From positions 1-42,534 of the forward strand of contig CAJTCR010000046.1 of NCBI GenBank assembly GCA_910574915.1: a stretch of DNA of 42,534 nt. Direction: 5' to 3'. Both the position numbers and the translations under genes were made by a program. This DNA is from Eubacteriaceae bacterium. GTDB lineage: Bacteria > Bacillota > Clostridia > Lachnospirales > Lachnospiraceae. The notes under the pieces are model-generated. The model made no database searches and had not been told where the DNA came from. It was given only the letters and a program-made list of their open reading frames with translations. Below are positions 16,881 to 25,113 of this stretch, piece by piece (positions within the stretch are counted from its first letter, which is position 1; the number at the start of each line of letters is the position of its first letter).

Positions 16881-16883
16881 AGG

Positions 16884-17123
16884 TTAGCTCACGTGCAACT
16901 GTGCTTTTAATGCGTCCTGCAAAACTTGTGAGAAGTTGATACCTTTTTCCAAAGCGGCGTTATTAAGCCATGCCGGAATCGTGAGGGTTTTCTTTACAGA
17001 TTTTTCAAAATGCTCTTTTGCATATAAAGCTACATCTACAGTAACCAAATTAACAAAACATTCTCCTACAGGTTCATCTGGGTCAAGTTCTTTTGCATAG
17101 GCTACAGGGTCAATAGAATTGAT
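16884..17123 (-). pseudogene. hicB: HicB-family antitoxin, N-terminally truncated
   Basis: The frame reads IDPVAYAKELDPDEPVGECF, VNLVTVDVALYAKEHFEKSV, KKTLTIPAWLNNAALEKGIN and FSQVLQDALKAQLHVS, ending TAA (16884-16886). It is the C-terminal half of a HicB antitoxin, including the DNA-binding ribbon-helix-helix-like end (SVKKTLTIPAWLN). The N-terminal RNase H-like fold that blocks HicA is largely missing and no start codon is evident. Directly downstream of hicA as usual. Confidence 0.7.
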
Positions 17124-17129
17124 GTTTGA

Positions 17130-17291
17130 TTAAATTTTCGGTTTTTTTGGCAAGTCCTTATTGTGGAATGGTGTCGTGACTTTGCCCGATTTGGTGGGAT
17201 GCGTATAATGCCGATGTGAACCTACCTGGTTTTTATAAATCCATCCATCTGCAAGTATTAGCTTTTCCATCTCCCTTGGTTTCATTGGCAT
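17130..17291 (-). pseudogene. hicA: HicA-family toxin, frameshifted near the C-terminus
   Basis: ATG 17291 with GGAGG upstream gives MPMKPREMEKLILADGWIYK, NQVGSHRHYTHPTKSGKVTT and PFHNKDLPKKPKI, then stop: 53 residues, against about 60 normally. The catalytic His of this dsRBD-fold mRNA interferase is present (GSHRHY). In the A-rich run CCAAAAAAACCG one more A would continue as KKTENLIKHQF, like full-length HicA (KKTE..I..Q), so a 1-bp deletion shortened it. With hicB also truncated, an active toxin would be unopposed; loss of activity is likely. Confidence 0.7.
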
Positions 17292-17371
17292 TTTGTTTTC
17301 CTCCTTGCATTATTATAACAACATATAACACGTGCTTTATTAATACGTATTATAAAAATATGTGTAAAAAA

Positions 17372-17402
17372 TAAAAACAAGGTGTTAAAACCCTGTTTTT
17401 AT
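17372..17402. terminator. Rho-independent terminator (bidirectional)
   Basis: AAAAACAAGGT / ACCCTGTTTTT stem around GTTAAAA, with T-runs on both strands. It separates the subtilase fragment (minus) from hicA. Confidence 0.7.
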
Positions 17403-17428
17403 GCTGTCAATCCATGTAATTGGGTGGA

Positions 17429-17704
17429 TTATATAATAGTTCCGTCTGGAAATTCAAATCCTCCCGCAATCCCTGTTATGCCAATAGATTCATCATTTGC
17501 GATGATTGTGCCTGCACAATTAGTTCCATGGGCATCCTCCGTGCTGCTGCGGGAATTATAAAGCACGTTTGTATCTTTATAGAAATTCCATCCATCGGTA
17601 TCGTCAATATATCCGTTTCCATCATTGTCAATCCCATCTCCCTGTATTTCCCCCGAATTTTTCCATAGTCCGCCCGAAAGCGCCAGCTTTCTTGATGTAT
17701 TCAT
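17429..17704 (-). pseudogene. Fragment of an S8 (subtilisin-like) serine protease
   Basis: The peptide includes DGIDNDGNGYIDDTDGWNFY and STEDAHGTNCAGTIIAND, the region after the catalytic Asp through the catalytic His (HGTxCAGTI) of S8 peptidases. The upstream DTG motif and the whole C-terminal half with the catalytic Ser (GTSMA) are missing. After GIAG the sequence ends in EFPDGTII, probably from deletion. About 92 residues remain of a family member normally of several hundred. Non-functional. Confidence 0.65.
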
Positions 17705-18021
17705 TACCCTTATGTGTATGCAGTTGCAAATCCGGTATGAAAAATTGACGGATCAGGAGCGCAAGATTTTATAAACATCATGAAGAAATCCCCTGCATAT
17801 AAAGATTCACCATTGAGCAAGATGAAACGGAGATAAGGAAATGCCGTTGCTTGGGGGTTTGCCAATGCAACGGCATTAAGGATTTACTTATATATTTTTG
17901 GGATTGGTAAACAGCTTAGCAGCTTTCGATTTTACAATTCCTCAAACTGTAATTCTGATAATGCCTATTTTAAGTTATGGCTGTTTGACAATTTTAAACC
18001 GATAATCAGATTCGGCTTACT
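17705..18021. other. Gene-free interval with one strong hairpin
   Basis: No gene is supported. AATGCCGTTGC (17840-17850) pairs perfectly with GCAACGGCATT (17867-17877) over a 16-nt loop. No T-run follows on the plus strand, so terminator function is doubtful. Confidence 0.4.
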
Positions 18022-19631
18022 TTATTCACACGTATCCAAATCCACTAAAAAAGCCTCTGTGGTATGAACCAGCATTTTAGCCACTTCAACCGCCTGTTCT
18101 TTGGTTTCTGCCTTAATTCCATTTATTCCCATGGAACGGGCAAGCGTAACAAAATCAATTACGGGCTCCAGCGAGAAGCAGTCCGGCTGTTGATGTGGTA
18201 AAATGCCATGTTCCTTCCGATAAACTTCCAAATTATTGTCAAGCAGGCTGTATCTTCCATTATTGCAGATAACAACCTTAACCGTAATATGATATCTGCT
18301 GGCAGTATGAAGCGCCTGAATGGTATACATACTTCCTCCATCCCCGGTAAAAACAATTACCTGCCTGTTTGGATTCGCAAGCAGGATTCCCATTCCTCCG
18401 GGAATGCCAACTCCTAAAGAACCACCTCTTGTCTGAAAAATGTCCCTTCCAGCGTACGGGATAGAAACGACGATACATACCCTGATGCGGTCAGTGACTC
18501 ATCAAAAATTATCGTATTTTCATCCAGCAAACTGCTTAACTCTCTCATAAATACAGCCACTGTTGCATTGCTTTGTCTAAGCAGATTTTCTTTTGATGAT
18601 ATTTCTTTTTTATTGTTTTTCCGACAAGGAATACTTGCTTTTTCCAGTAAACTATTTATTTTTTCTAATGTCAGTCTGGGATCAGCGCAAATCCCCAGTG
18701 TAACCGGATGGTTTTTGGCAATCTCATAGGAATCCAAATCTATATGGAATATACTTGCGTCCGTGCGAAACGGCATCTCCAGGCAAGGAAATACTTGCGG
18801 AAAAGTATAAGTACCTACTATCAACACCACATCTTCGTCCTGTACTGCCATTTTACTGTTCTCACCAAACATATGTCCAAGGTCGCCCTGATAATACGTT
18901 GAAGACTGACTGATATTAATACAGGAAGTATTCACTCCATAGACCGGTGAGCCAGTCAGTTCTGCACAGCGTTCCAGCGCTTTTGTCGCCCCTGATACGC
19001 TAACGCCATCCCCTGCCAGAATAATCGGATGCACAGCCTGCACAAGGGCTTGTACAACAGCTATTATCGTTTCATCCTCTGGTGCGCACCGATAATTAAT
19101 TCGGTACGCTATCCTTACTTCCTCTGGATTTTCCATATCCAGAATATCAAGTGGAAGGCTCAAAAATACCGGTCCCATAGGCGGCGTCACCGCCATTTTA
19201 AAGGCTCTTCTCCACTGGCGGAGAAGGGATGCCGGATGTACCACTCTTGCTGCATACTTGGTAACCGGTTTTGCAATCTCTACCAGATCACATGCCATTT
19301 GCGCATCCATAGCATCATATTGTATTCCTGCCTCTCCTGCGATCACAATAAGTGGTGTATGCCCCCGGTAAGCCTGATACAACATCCCGATGCCATTTCC
19401 CAAACCAACCCCACTATGCAGATGAATAACTGCGGGAAGCCCCGTTGCCCTGGCATAGCCATCTGCCATGGCAACGGCAACAGATTCCTGCAGACAGGTA
19501 ATATAATGAAGTTGGGGATACTGATACAATTCATCTAAAATTCCCTGTTCTACTGTTCCGGGATTCCCAAAAATATAAGTAATCCCGTCTGCCATCATCT
19601 GTCGTAATAATTTCATTTTTCCGCTTTCCAT
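18022..19631 (-). pseudogene. ThDP-dependent decarboxylase (benzoylformate decarboxylase/ALS-like), frameshifted
   Basis: ATG 19631 has AGGGGATA upstream and gives MKLLRQMMADGITYIFGNPG after a few residues. The first 400 codons contain the catalytic Glu region (YITCLQESVAVAMADGYARA) and the central domain. At about 18420-18430 the frame breaks: LEGTFFRQEVVL ends at 18414, while GGSLGVGIPGGMGILLANPN continues in another frame to the C-terminal domain with the ThDP motif GDGGSMYTIQAL..CNNGRY and the stop at 18022. A single-base shift restores a ~540-residue enzyme. Closest known type is benzoylformate decarboxylase or another 2-oxoacid decarboxylase; substrate unknown. Last gene of the DJ-1-AGE-ThDP operon. 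Confidence 0.8.
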
Positions 19632-19641
19632 CTTATATCCC

Positions 19642-21282
19642 CTAATGAAGTCCATTAAAAGTTACTCTGTAAATGTGATTGCCATCAGGCATAAATGACG
19701 GATGCATCTCCCTGCAATAATTTACAACATTTCCAAAGAACATATATGGTGAAAAACTGCGATGGGATGGTTTTTCCCACTCCGGCAGAGCATAATACAA
19801 ATCAAATTCTGTATCTTTCATGCGACTGGCTGTCATATATCCGAAAAGTGCATGTTCAAAACTATGCAAAGAAGTTTTCCAATTATGTGCCTTTGGATAC
19901 TGAATCACTGGTTTGTCAGTTCTACCATCCAACATGTGCCAGATTTCCCCGTTTTCTTTATCTACCATTTTATCAAACCAATAGCGATGCGTATTAATAA
20001 ACTTCCCCGGGGCAAGCCCTCAAATGCCATTTGGCATTTGCCTCCTGCTTTGCAGGAGCGGGGTATTCGCCCCAACCTCACTTCGTTCGGTATAAGTTTG
20101 TACGCCCCAAGGGGCGGGGAATGTACCCTAATATGATTCAAATATTTGTAATAGTATGGATCATGAATGGAAAGAATCTCACACGCCTGATCCAGTTCTG
20201 CCAGAATCCACCACTCCTTATCAATATCCAGATTTCCATTCTTATCAAACCACCTTGCCCATGAACCTGCTTCTTCAATATAAGCAGAATGAATGATATT
20301 ATCAATTTTAGGACGTGCAAAATCAATGTAAAACGGATCTCCGAGTAGCTCTCCGACTTTCAGTATCACCCAGAATGTTTTTACCGAGTGACCAAAATCT
20401 GTATGATCGGAACCCAATTCCATAGATGTCGATGTGTTTTCCACACCCCAGAAAAACTTATAGTGTTCACTGTAGAACTGTGTGATCAGGATATCCACGA
20501 TCTTCTTCATATCCTTTTTCCAAATGCTCTGATACGGCTCAGGCAGACATGGCGTAAGCATCAGCATATAAGCATACAGTTTCAAGCTGTGCCACTATTT
20601 GTACATCCTGATCCTTTGTATGTCTTGGATACCATGTCAGATAACCTTTCCCATCATCCATATAAACTTTAAATATGTAATCCTTTAACTGTATAATTTT
20701 ATGCAGAATCGTATTATCATGTGTCAAAAAATAATACATGCCAAGTCCGGTAAGACCATATGCAAGATCCTGACTAGTTCTTAGTTTATAATCAGCGTCC
20801 CATTTGCCGGATTCAGTTTCCTGTGTAACATGCATACCATAGTTACCGTCCATAGCCTCCGCAAGTGCAAGCGCTCCTTTCCGGCAGACTTCCAGATAGT
20901 GTGGATTTCCAGTCATATGAAAGGCAATTCCAAATGCATAAGTTAAACGGGAATGCGCACGGACAAAATTGTATTCCGGCTGCACCAATCCTACTGTAAT
21001 AGGATCTTTCAGCGCCTGCTTAAATTCCTCTGGCCACTGTTCCTGATCTTTAGGCAAATCATTACCTGTATTGGTACGATATGTATGAAAAAGTCCTCCA
21101 TGAAGAGCGACAGCTTCCGGCTTATCCCAGAACTTTATCAAATCCTTCACCACATGTTCTTTCCATACACGAGGCTCCACTGCTTCTTCAATTAATTTAT
21201 TTATATCAAGTTCTTTCTCGTTTGCTGTATTCTGCCCTATCGGCTGCGATGGCAGATTACTGTATTCCATCTCTGTTGTCAT
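19642..21282 (-). pseudogene. AGE-family (N-acylglucosamine 2-epimerase-like) sugar isomerase, frameshifted and interrupted
   Basis: ATG 21282 follows AGGAGGATAAGG. Homology runs through HGGLFHTYRTNTGNDLP, AHSRLTYAFGIAFHMTGNPH, RTSQDLAYGLTGLGMYYFLT, then a frameshift near 20560-20590 (QLETV versus QLKLYAYMLM), then FFWGVENTSTSMELGSDHTD, WWILAELDQACEIL, YLNHI. The 129-bp element at 20000-20128 then breaks the frame. Beyond it NTHRYWFDKMVDKENGEIWH and SFEHALFGYM finish the (alpha/alpha)6-barrel protein. Family members epimerise or isomerise sugars such as N-acetylglucosamine or mannose; substrate here unknown. Without the two lesions it would be about 500 residues. It lies between DJ-1 and the ThDP enzyme, 13 nt or less from the latter. 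Confidence 0.8.
20000..20128. mobile_element. 129-bp palindrome-rich insertion with 5-bp TSD
   Basis: The insert is flanked by TAATA at 19995-19999 and 20129-20133. Removing the insert and one TAATA joins ...AATCAT ATT with AAT ACG CAT..., giving the uninterrupted AGE reading NHINTHRYWFDK. Inside are several short palindromes: AAATGCCATTTGGCATTT, CTCCTGCTTTGCAGGAG, GGGGTATTCGCCCC and GCCCCAAGGGGC. The ends are imperfect inverted repeats (ACTTCCCCGGGGC against CATTCCCCGCCCC). No coding capacity. It is a non-autonomous element, MITE- or REP-like. Confidence 0.8.
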
Positions 21283-21333
21283 CCTTATCCTCCTGTTATG
21301 TTCATTTGTTGTTTAATTTTCAATAATTACACA

Positions 21334-21999
21334 TTATAAAATGGGTGTATTTGACAGCTTGTAATAAGTTGCCAGCAGTGTTTCTGTGTAAAGCTCTAAA
21401 TCTGCCGCTGAACGTGCTGTTACCAAATCACAGTCTACTACAACATACATCGGATCGGGAACATAAATTCCACCTGCATTCAGGACATCCGCCAAAGCCA
21501 CTGTATGGCAAATCACTTTCCTGCCTTTTAATAGCTCCGGCGCAGGTGTCAATATCCACAATGCATGGCACAATGCACCTTTCACAATCTGCGGATTCAT
21601 CATGGCGCCAGCCATAAACCGTACTGCTGCTGGAGAACGTACCAGACTAGTACAGCATTGCAGAAATAACAGTGAATACAGCACCCGCTATTTCCGTCAT
21701 CACCGCGTTGTCGTCAGTCAACGATGCACCACAGCTCTTTCAAGCTTAGCGGATGATCCAAGATGTCAGACTCTTCCAGCTCCTTTACCTTTCCGGCCAT
21801 TTCCTCTGATACTACGGGTTTCCCAAGCGGCGGGTCCACATAGGACGCATCCATACTCGGCGGCAATGCATGCGGACGCTTTCCGGTAGGTGTCAAATAG
21901 TCCAGAATATAGCCTGCTTTCTCCAGAGTCTCCTTGGGGGCCAATCAATTCCTCTCCCTAATAACCATACTCTGACAATACAATTAATACCCTTTGCAT
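21334..21999 (-). pseudogene. DJ-1/PfpI-family protein with nonsense codon, frameshift and MITE insertion
   Basis: ATG 21997-21999 with GGAGAAAGGAGC upstream gives MQRVLIVLSEYGY then TAG (probably from TGG), continuing GEELIG. A shift in the C5 run leads to PKETLEKAGYILDYLTPTGK and YVDPPLGKPVVSEEMAGKVK up to DHPLSLKEL. A partial MITE (21647-21730) follows. The remainder is SPAAVRFMAGAMMNPQIVKG, then ALCHALWIL with the nucleophile-elbow Cys, and KGRKVICHTVALADVLNAGG to the stop at 21334. Family members are glyoxalases, deglycases or chaperone-like proteins. First gene of the operon with AGE and ThDP enzymes. Three independent lesions show long inactivity. Confidence 0.75.
21647..21730. repeat. 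MITE-like element, partial second copy
   Basis: It starts CTAGTACAGCATTGCAGAAA and matches the reverse complement of the 8150-8315 copy over about 84 bp (differences only near GTTG(T/C)CGTCAGTC(A/C)ACG). It then ends at GATGCACC; the second inverted repeat is missing. It lies inside the DJ-1/PfpI gene. Confidence 0.8.
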
Positions 22000-22204
22000 A
22001 AATCACGCTCCTTTCTCCTGAAAATGGGTAAAAAAAGGCGCCCACCTATAAAAGTGAAACGCCCACGGCAACCAGCGGCCAGGCAATGCACCGAAGCGCT
22101 GGCGCTATTAAATTTTGTTGTTAATGAAACAGCCTCCTTTTTTCGATATTTTTCTCGTCAGGTTTCAACTTGGAAAAGGAATTGAATAAATGACGGCAAA
22201 CGCT

Positions 22205-22448
22205 CAATGGCATTCCCATGCCTCCCTGCTCATCAGCATGGGCGAAAACCCCTTGTTGATCAAAGAGCGTCTGGTGCATGAAAAAAATACAGACAATCCT
22301 TGGAACCTATGGTCATCTGTATCCCAACACCAATCTTGAAGTTGTCAACAAGCTGACCGGGGTGCTTCAGTATACGCCTGCCACCCAGAGCGTTACAGAC
22401 TATACCAGCAACCAGCACACCGCAGCTTACCACAAGGAAGTGAAATAA
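22205..22448 (+). pseudogene. C-terminal fragment of a tyrosine site-specific integrase
   Basis: WHSHASLLISMGENPLLIKE and RLVHEK are read in one frame; after about 22285 the frame changes to QTILGTYGHLYPNTNLEVVN, KLTGVLQYTP and further to TAA 22446-22448. These are the HxxR box (RHSHASLLI, here with Trp in place of Arg), the second catalytic His (GHEK, here VHEK) and the catalytic Tyr (YGHLYPN) of phage/ICE integrases. The frame change plus substituted catalytic residues show it is dead. It is probably the integrase of the conjugative element whose scraps lie to the left. 22000-22204 holds no gene I support. Confidence 0.7.
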
Positions 22449-22483
22449 AAAATGCAATCGTAATGCAATAAAAAGAGAAAAAA

Positions 22484-22518
22484 AGCCGCAAAGCCTTGAT
22501 TTTACTGGCTCTGCGGCT
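22484..22518 (-). terminator. Terminator hairpin, T-run on the minus strand
   Basis: AGCCGCAAAGCC (22484-22495) pairs with GGCTCTGCGGCT (22507-22518). The minus strand continues CTTTTTTTCTC. It lies 36 nt beyond the integrase stop and would stop leftward transcription coming from the prophage side. Confidence 0.65.
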
Positions 22519-22677
22519 CACCTCCGACTATTCGAACGCGGCGTGTTCCTTGTTGTTCTTAACTGTATTTGTTTAAGTTTTGTGCAAATTCACGCCCTTT
22601 TTACTTCAATTACATCATTTATTCTAACTTACTGATTTTCTGTCTAAAGGAACAGTTTTTAATAGAATTTAGCGCAA

Positions 22678-22730
22678 GAAAAAACAGCGGGAAAGTCACC
22701 AACAAAGGTGTTCATTTCCGCTGTTTTTAT
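22678..22730. terminator. Bidirectional terminator at the prophage left boundary
   Basis: AAAACAGCGG(G)AAA...ACC pairs with GGT...TTTCCGCTGTTTT around AACAAA. T-runs occur on both strands. It follows the stop of the minus-strand gene at 22747 and marks the change from AT-rich to GC-rich sequence. 22519-22677 has no gene. Confidence 0.75.
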
Positions 22731-22746
22731 GCCTATGCACCTATAT

Positions 22747-22995
22747 TCAAAGGTTCGGATACCAGCGCAGTAGATCGCCGCGCCCTTCGGCCTCGATCCG
22801 CTCCACCGCATACCGGAGCCACTCCTCCGGCGTGGGTATCTTCCCCGCGCGGGGTATCCTTTCCCATTGCGCCCGCTTCTCCGGGTCAGGATCATTCATC
22901 CCGGCCTCAATGCGGGCCAAAATAATCGCCCGCATTTCCTCCACCGTGATATTCCTTTCACGGGCCAGCCTTTCAAATACAGTTTCTTCTTCCAT
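22747..22995 (-). CDS. Small conserved phage-region protein of unknown function
   Basis: 82 residues: MEEETVFERLARERNITVEE and MRAIILARIEAGMNDPDPEK, then RAQWERIPRAGKIPTPEEWL. Similar short proteins with an N-terminal helix pair (ARExxITVEEMRxxI) and a PTPEEWL motif are common in Clostridia prophages, and some are annotated as relating to the Spo0A C-terminal fold; I do not accept a function from that. GGGAGG lies upstream of the ATG. It is divergent from the XRE repressor gene across a 150-bp control region. Confidence 0.65.
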   Translation of the reverse strand: MEEETVFERLARERNITVEEMRAIILARIEAGMNDPDPEKRAQWERIPRAGKIPTPEEWLRYAVERIEAEGRGDLLRWYPNL

Positions 22996-23059
22996 AGCAG
23001 CCTCCCGATTTTTTATGAATAGTATACCCGCCTGTCTACCACGCTATAACAGAACAACT

Positions 23060-23114
23060 CCCTTTTGGGCAATAGTCTATCTACCGATTATGACTATTAT
23101 AGCACCCTTTTGGG
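23060..23114. promoter_or_regulatory. Divergent control region with twin CCCTTTTGGG boxes
   Basis: CCCTTTTGGG occurs at 23060-23069 and 23105-23114 (45 bp apart, direct orientation), both followed by (C/A)A(A/T)TAG. They lie between the minus-strand gene at 22747 and the XRE gene at 23148. TATTAT/TATAAT-like hexamers lie between them. They are candidate operators for the adjacent repressor. Confidence 0.5.
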
Positions 23115-23147
23115 AATTAGAATAGATACAGATAGGCAGGTGATGGC

Positions 23148-23450
23148 ATGGATGCGCAGAAACGCATAAAACAGCTCATGGAGGAACGGGGCTGGACGGA
23201 TTACCGCTTGGCGAAGGAATCCGGCCTTTCCCATTCCACCGTTACAAATATGTTCAACAGAAATAATGCGCCGACGCTGCCGACCTTAGAGGCAGTATGC
23301 AGGGCGTTTGGTATAACTTTATCGCAATTCTTCTCCGAAGGAAACGGCCCTGCGGAATTTACCGAGGAACAGCGCACCCTGTTTTCAAAATGGAGTACCT
23401 TAAACGATGAGCAGAAAAAAGCCCTGCTCGCCCTTATCAATACCATGTAA
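23148..23450 (+). CDS. XRE-family phage-type repressor
   Basis: 100 residues. N-terminal HTH: RIKQLMEERGWTDYRLAKES and GLSHSTVTNMFNRNNAPTLP, then a short helical tail with EEQRTLFSKWSTLNDEQKKA. Size and the GLSHSTVTNMF recognition helix are typical of small Firmicute phage/ICE regulators. The only clear plus-strand gene of the prophage, convergent with the serine recombinase and sharing its terminator. It may control lysogeny or recombinase expression (inference). The ATG at 23148 is preceded by GGCAGGTGATGGC. Confidence 0.85.
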   Translation: MDAQKRIKQLMEERGWTDYRLAKESGLSHSTVTNMFNRNNAPTLPTLEAVCRAFGITLSQFFSEGNGPAEFTEEQRTLFSKWSTLNDEQKKALLALINTM

Positions 23451-23457
23451 ACGACGA

Positions 23458-23498
23458 AAAGCCCGCAGGCTCCGGAATAGAACCTGCGGGCCGTTTTT
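23458..23498. terminator. Shared terminator between xre and recombinase
   Basis: GCCCGCAGG (23461-23469) pairs with CCTGCGGGC (23483-23491), followed by CGTTTTT on the plus strand and TTTTCG on the minus strand. It serves both convergent genes. Confidence 0.8.
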
Positions 23499-25113
23499 AT
23501 GCCGCTTCCCATGCTTCTTTTTTAATCGTTACCTGTGTCCCATCACGGAAAGTAAAGGCCATCCGCTTATCCTCAAATACTGTTACCATATCTACTGTGG
23601 AATACCAAAGCTCCTCGTCAAATACTGTTACCAGATCGGCATACTGGCCCATGCGCTCCATGAACATCCGGATTTTGACCTTCTTGGCATTACGCTCCAA
23701 GCAGATGTCCTCAATTTCCGCCAGCCTGTTCCGGGCCTTTTCGAAGCGGGCGCAGTAGCCTTCATATTTGCGCTGGTATTCTTCCTGATCCTGCGCCTTA
23801 TGCGCATTTTCAGAAATGGCCTTTTTTATCAGCTCTGTTACCACGTCGGCCTCGTTCTGCAATTCCCCACGTTCTGCGTCAAGGTCGGAGGTATCGGTAA
23901 GGGCCTCGATTACCTCGTTATATGCCGCCATTATTTCTGCCCGGTCATGCAGGATGGCATTGAAGGCGGAAAGGAAAGCCGCTTTGATCTCCGCTTCTGT
24001 TAAATGGGGCGTATGGCAATGTCCGCCCTTATATTTGTTGTTGCATTGCCAGATCAGGCGGCGGTACTCGGTGTTGGAATCCCATATTTTACTGCCATAC
24101 TGGCCGCCACATTCCCCGCAGAAAATTTTCCCACTGAAAGGATGGGCGCTGCTCGTCCAGTGGCCGTCGGTCTTGCGCTGTTTCCATTCGTACTGCACAA
24201 GGTCAAATACTTCCGGCGGAATGATGGCCGGATGGCTGTTCTCTACATAATATTGCGGCACCTCGCCCTCATTTACCTTTACCTTTTTACTGAGAAAATC
24301 CACCGTGAATTTTTTCTGCAGGCGAGCGTCGCCCTTGTATTTCTCATTCGTGAGAATACTTTCCACGGTTTTACTCCGCCAGATAGTTTTCCCTCCCGGT
24401 GTAGGGATACCCTCGCCGGTCAGATAGGCAGCGATTGCAGAGGGAGCTTTCCCATAAAGGAACAGCCGGAAAATAAGCTGCACAATCTGCGCTTCCTTTT
24501 CAATGATCTCCGGCAGGCCGTTGTCGCCCCGTTTATATCCGAGGAACCGGCCATAGGGCAGGCTTACTTTCCCGTCGGCAAAGCGCTTGCGCTGGCCCCA
24601 TGTCACATTCTCGGAAATGGAGCGGCTTTCTTCCTGGGCCAGCGAGGACATGATGGTAATAAGCAGTTCGCCCTTGCCGTCAAGGGTATGGATATTTTCT
24701 TTTTCAAAAAATACCTCAATCCCTTTTTCTTTGAGCTTCCGTACTGTGGTCAAGGTATCCACCGTATTGCGGGCAAACCGGCTGATCGACTTGGTAATGA
24801 TAAGGTCAATTTTCCCGGCCAGCGCGTCGGCCACCATGCGGTTAAAACCTTCGCGCTTTTTGGTATTCGTTGCGGAAATGCCCTCGTCGGTATAGACCGC
24901 CACAAATTCCCATTCTTCCTTTGACTGGATATAGCGGGTATAATAGTCCACCTGCGCCTCATAGCTGGTAAGCTGTTCTTCATTGTTGGTGGATACACGG
25001 GCATAGGCCGCCACCCGCAGGCGCTTGATAGCCTCCCCGCTTAATACGTTGATGGGGAGCTGGTCTTTCTTGGCCGGGATTACCGTCACCCTCGGCGCTT
25101 TTACTGCTGGCAT
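23497..25113 (-). CDS. Large serine recombinase (integrase-type), second of a tandem pair
   Basis: 538 residues. Resolvase domain about 30-180: RLRVAAYARVSTNNEEQLTS (nucleophile Ser in ARVST), ITKSISRFARNTVDTLT and SLAQEESRSISENVTWGQR. Recombinase domain with YKRGDNGLPEIIEKEAQIV; zinc ribbon FCGECGGQYGSKIW..CNNK..GGHC; coiled coil about 385-480 (SDLDAERGELQNEADVVTEL). All catalytic-domain motifs are intact. Start ATG 25113 overlaps the stop of the upstream recombinase by 13 nt. Such enzymes integrate and excise phage DNA at att sites. Its place at the outer left end of the prophage suits an integrase. No attL core could be identified here. Confidence 0.9.
   Translation of the reverse strand: MPAVKAPRVTVIPAKKDQLPINVLSGEAIKRLRVAAYARVSTNNEEQLTSYEAQVDYYTRYIQSKEEWEFVAVYTDEGISATNTKKREGFNRMVADALAGKIDLIITKSISRFARNTVDTLTTVRKLKEKGIEVFFEKENIHTLDGKGELLITIMSSLAQEESRSISENVTWGQRKRFADGKVSLPYGRFLGYKRGDNGLPEIIEKEAQIVQLIFRLFLYGKAPSAIAAYLTGEGIPTPGGKTIWRSKTVESILTNEKYKGDARLQKKFTVDFLSKKVKVNEGEVPQYYVENSHPAIIPPEVFDLVQYEWKQRKTDGHWTSSAHPFSGKIFCGECGGQYGSKIWDSNTEYRRLIWQCNNKYKGGHCHTPHLTEAEIKAAFLSAFNAILHDRAEIMAAYNEVIEALTDTSDLDAERGELQNEADVVTELIKKAISENAHKAQDQEEYQRKYEGYCARFEKARNRLAEIEDICLERNAKKVKIRMFMERMGQYADLVTVFDEELWYSTVDMVTVFEDKRMAFTFRDGTQVTIKKEAWEAA

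Noticed and set aside
21994..22185. 63-codon plus-strand frame upstream of the integrase fragment
   Set aside because: Low-complexity basic peptide without SD; overlaps the DJ-1 gene's upstream region.
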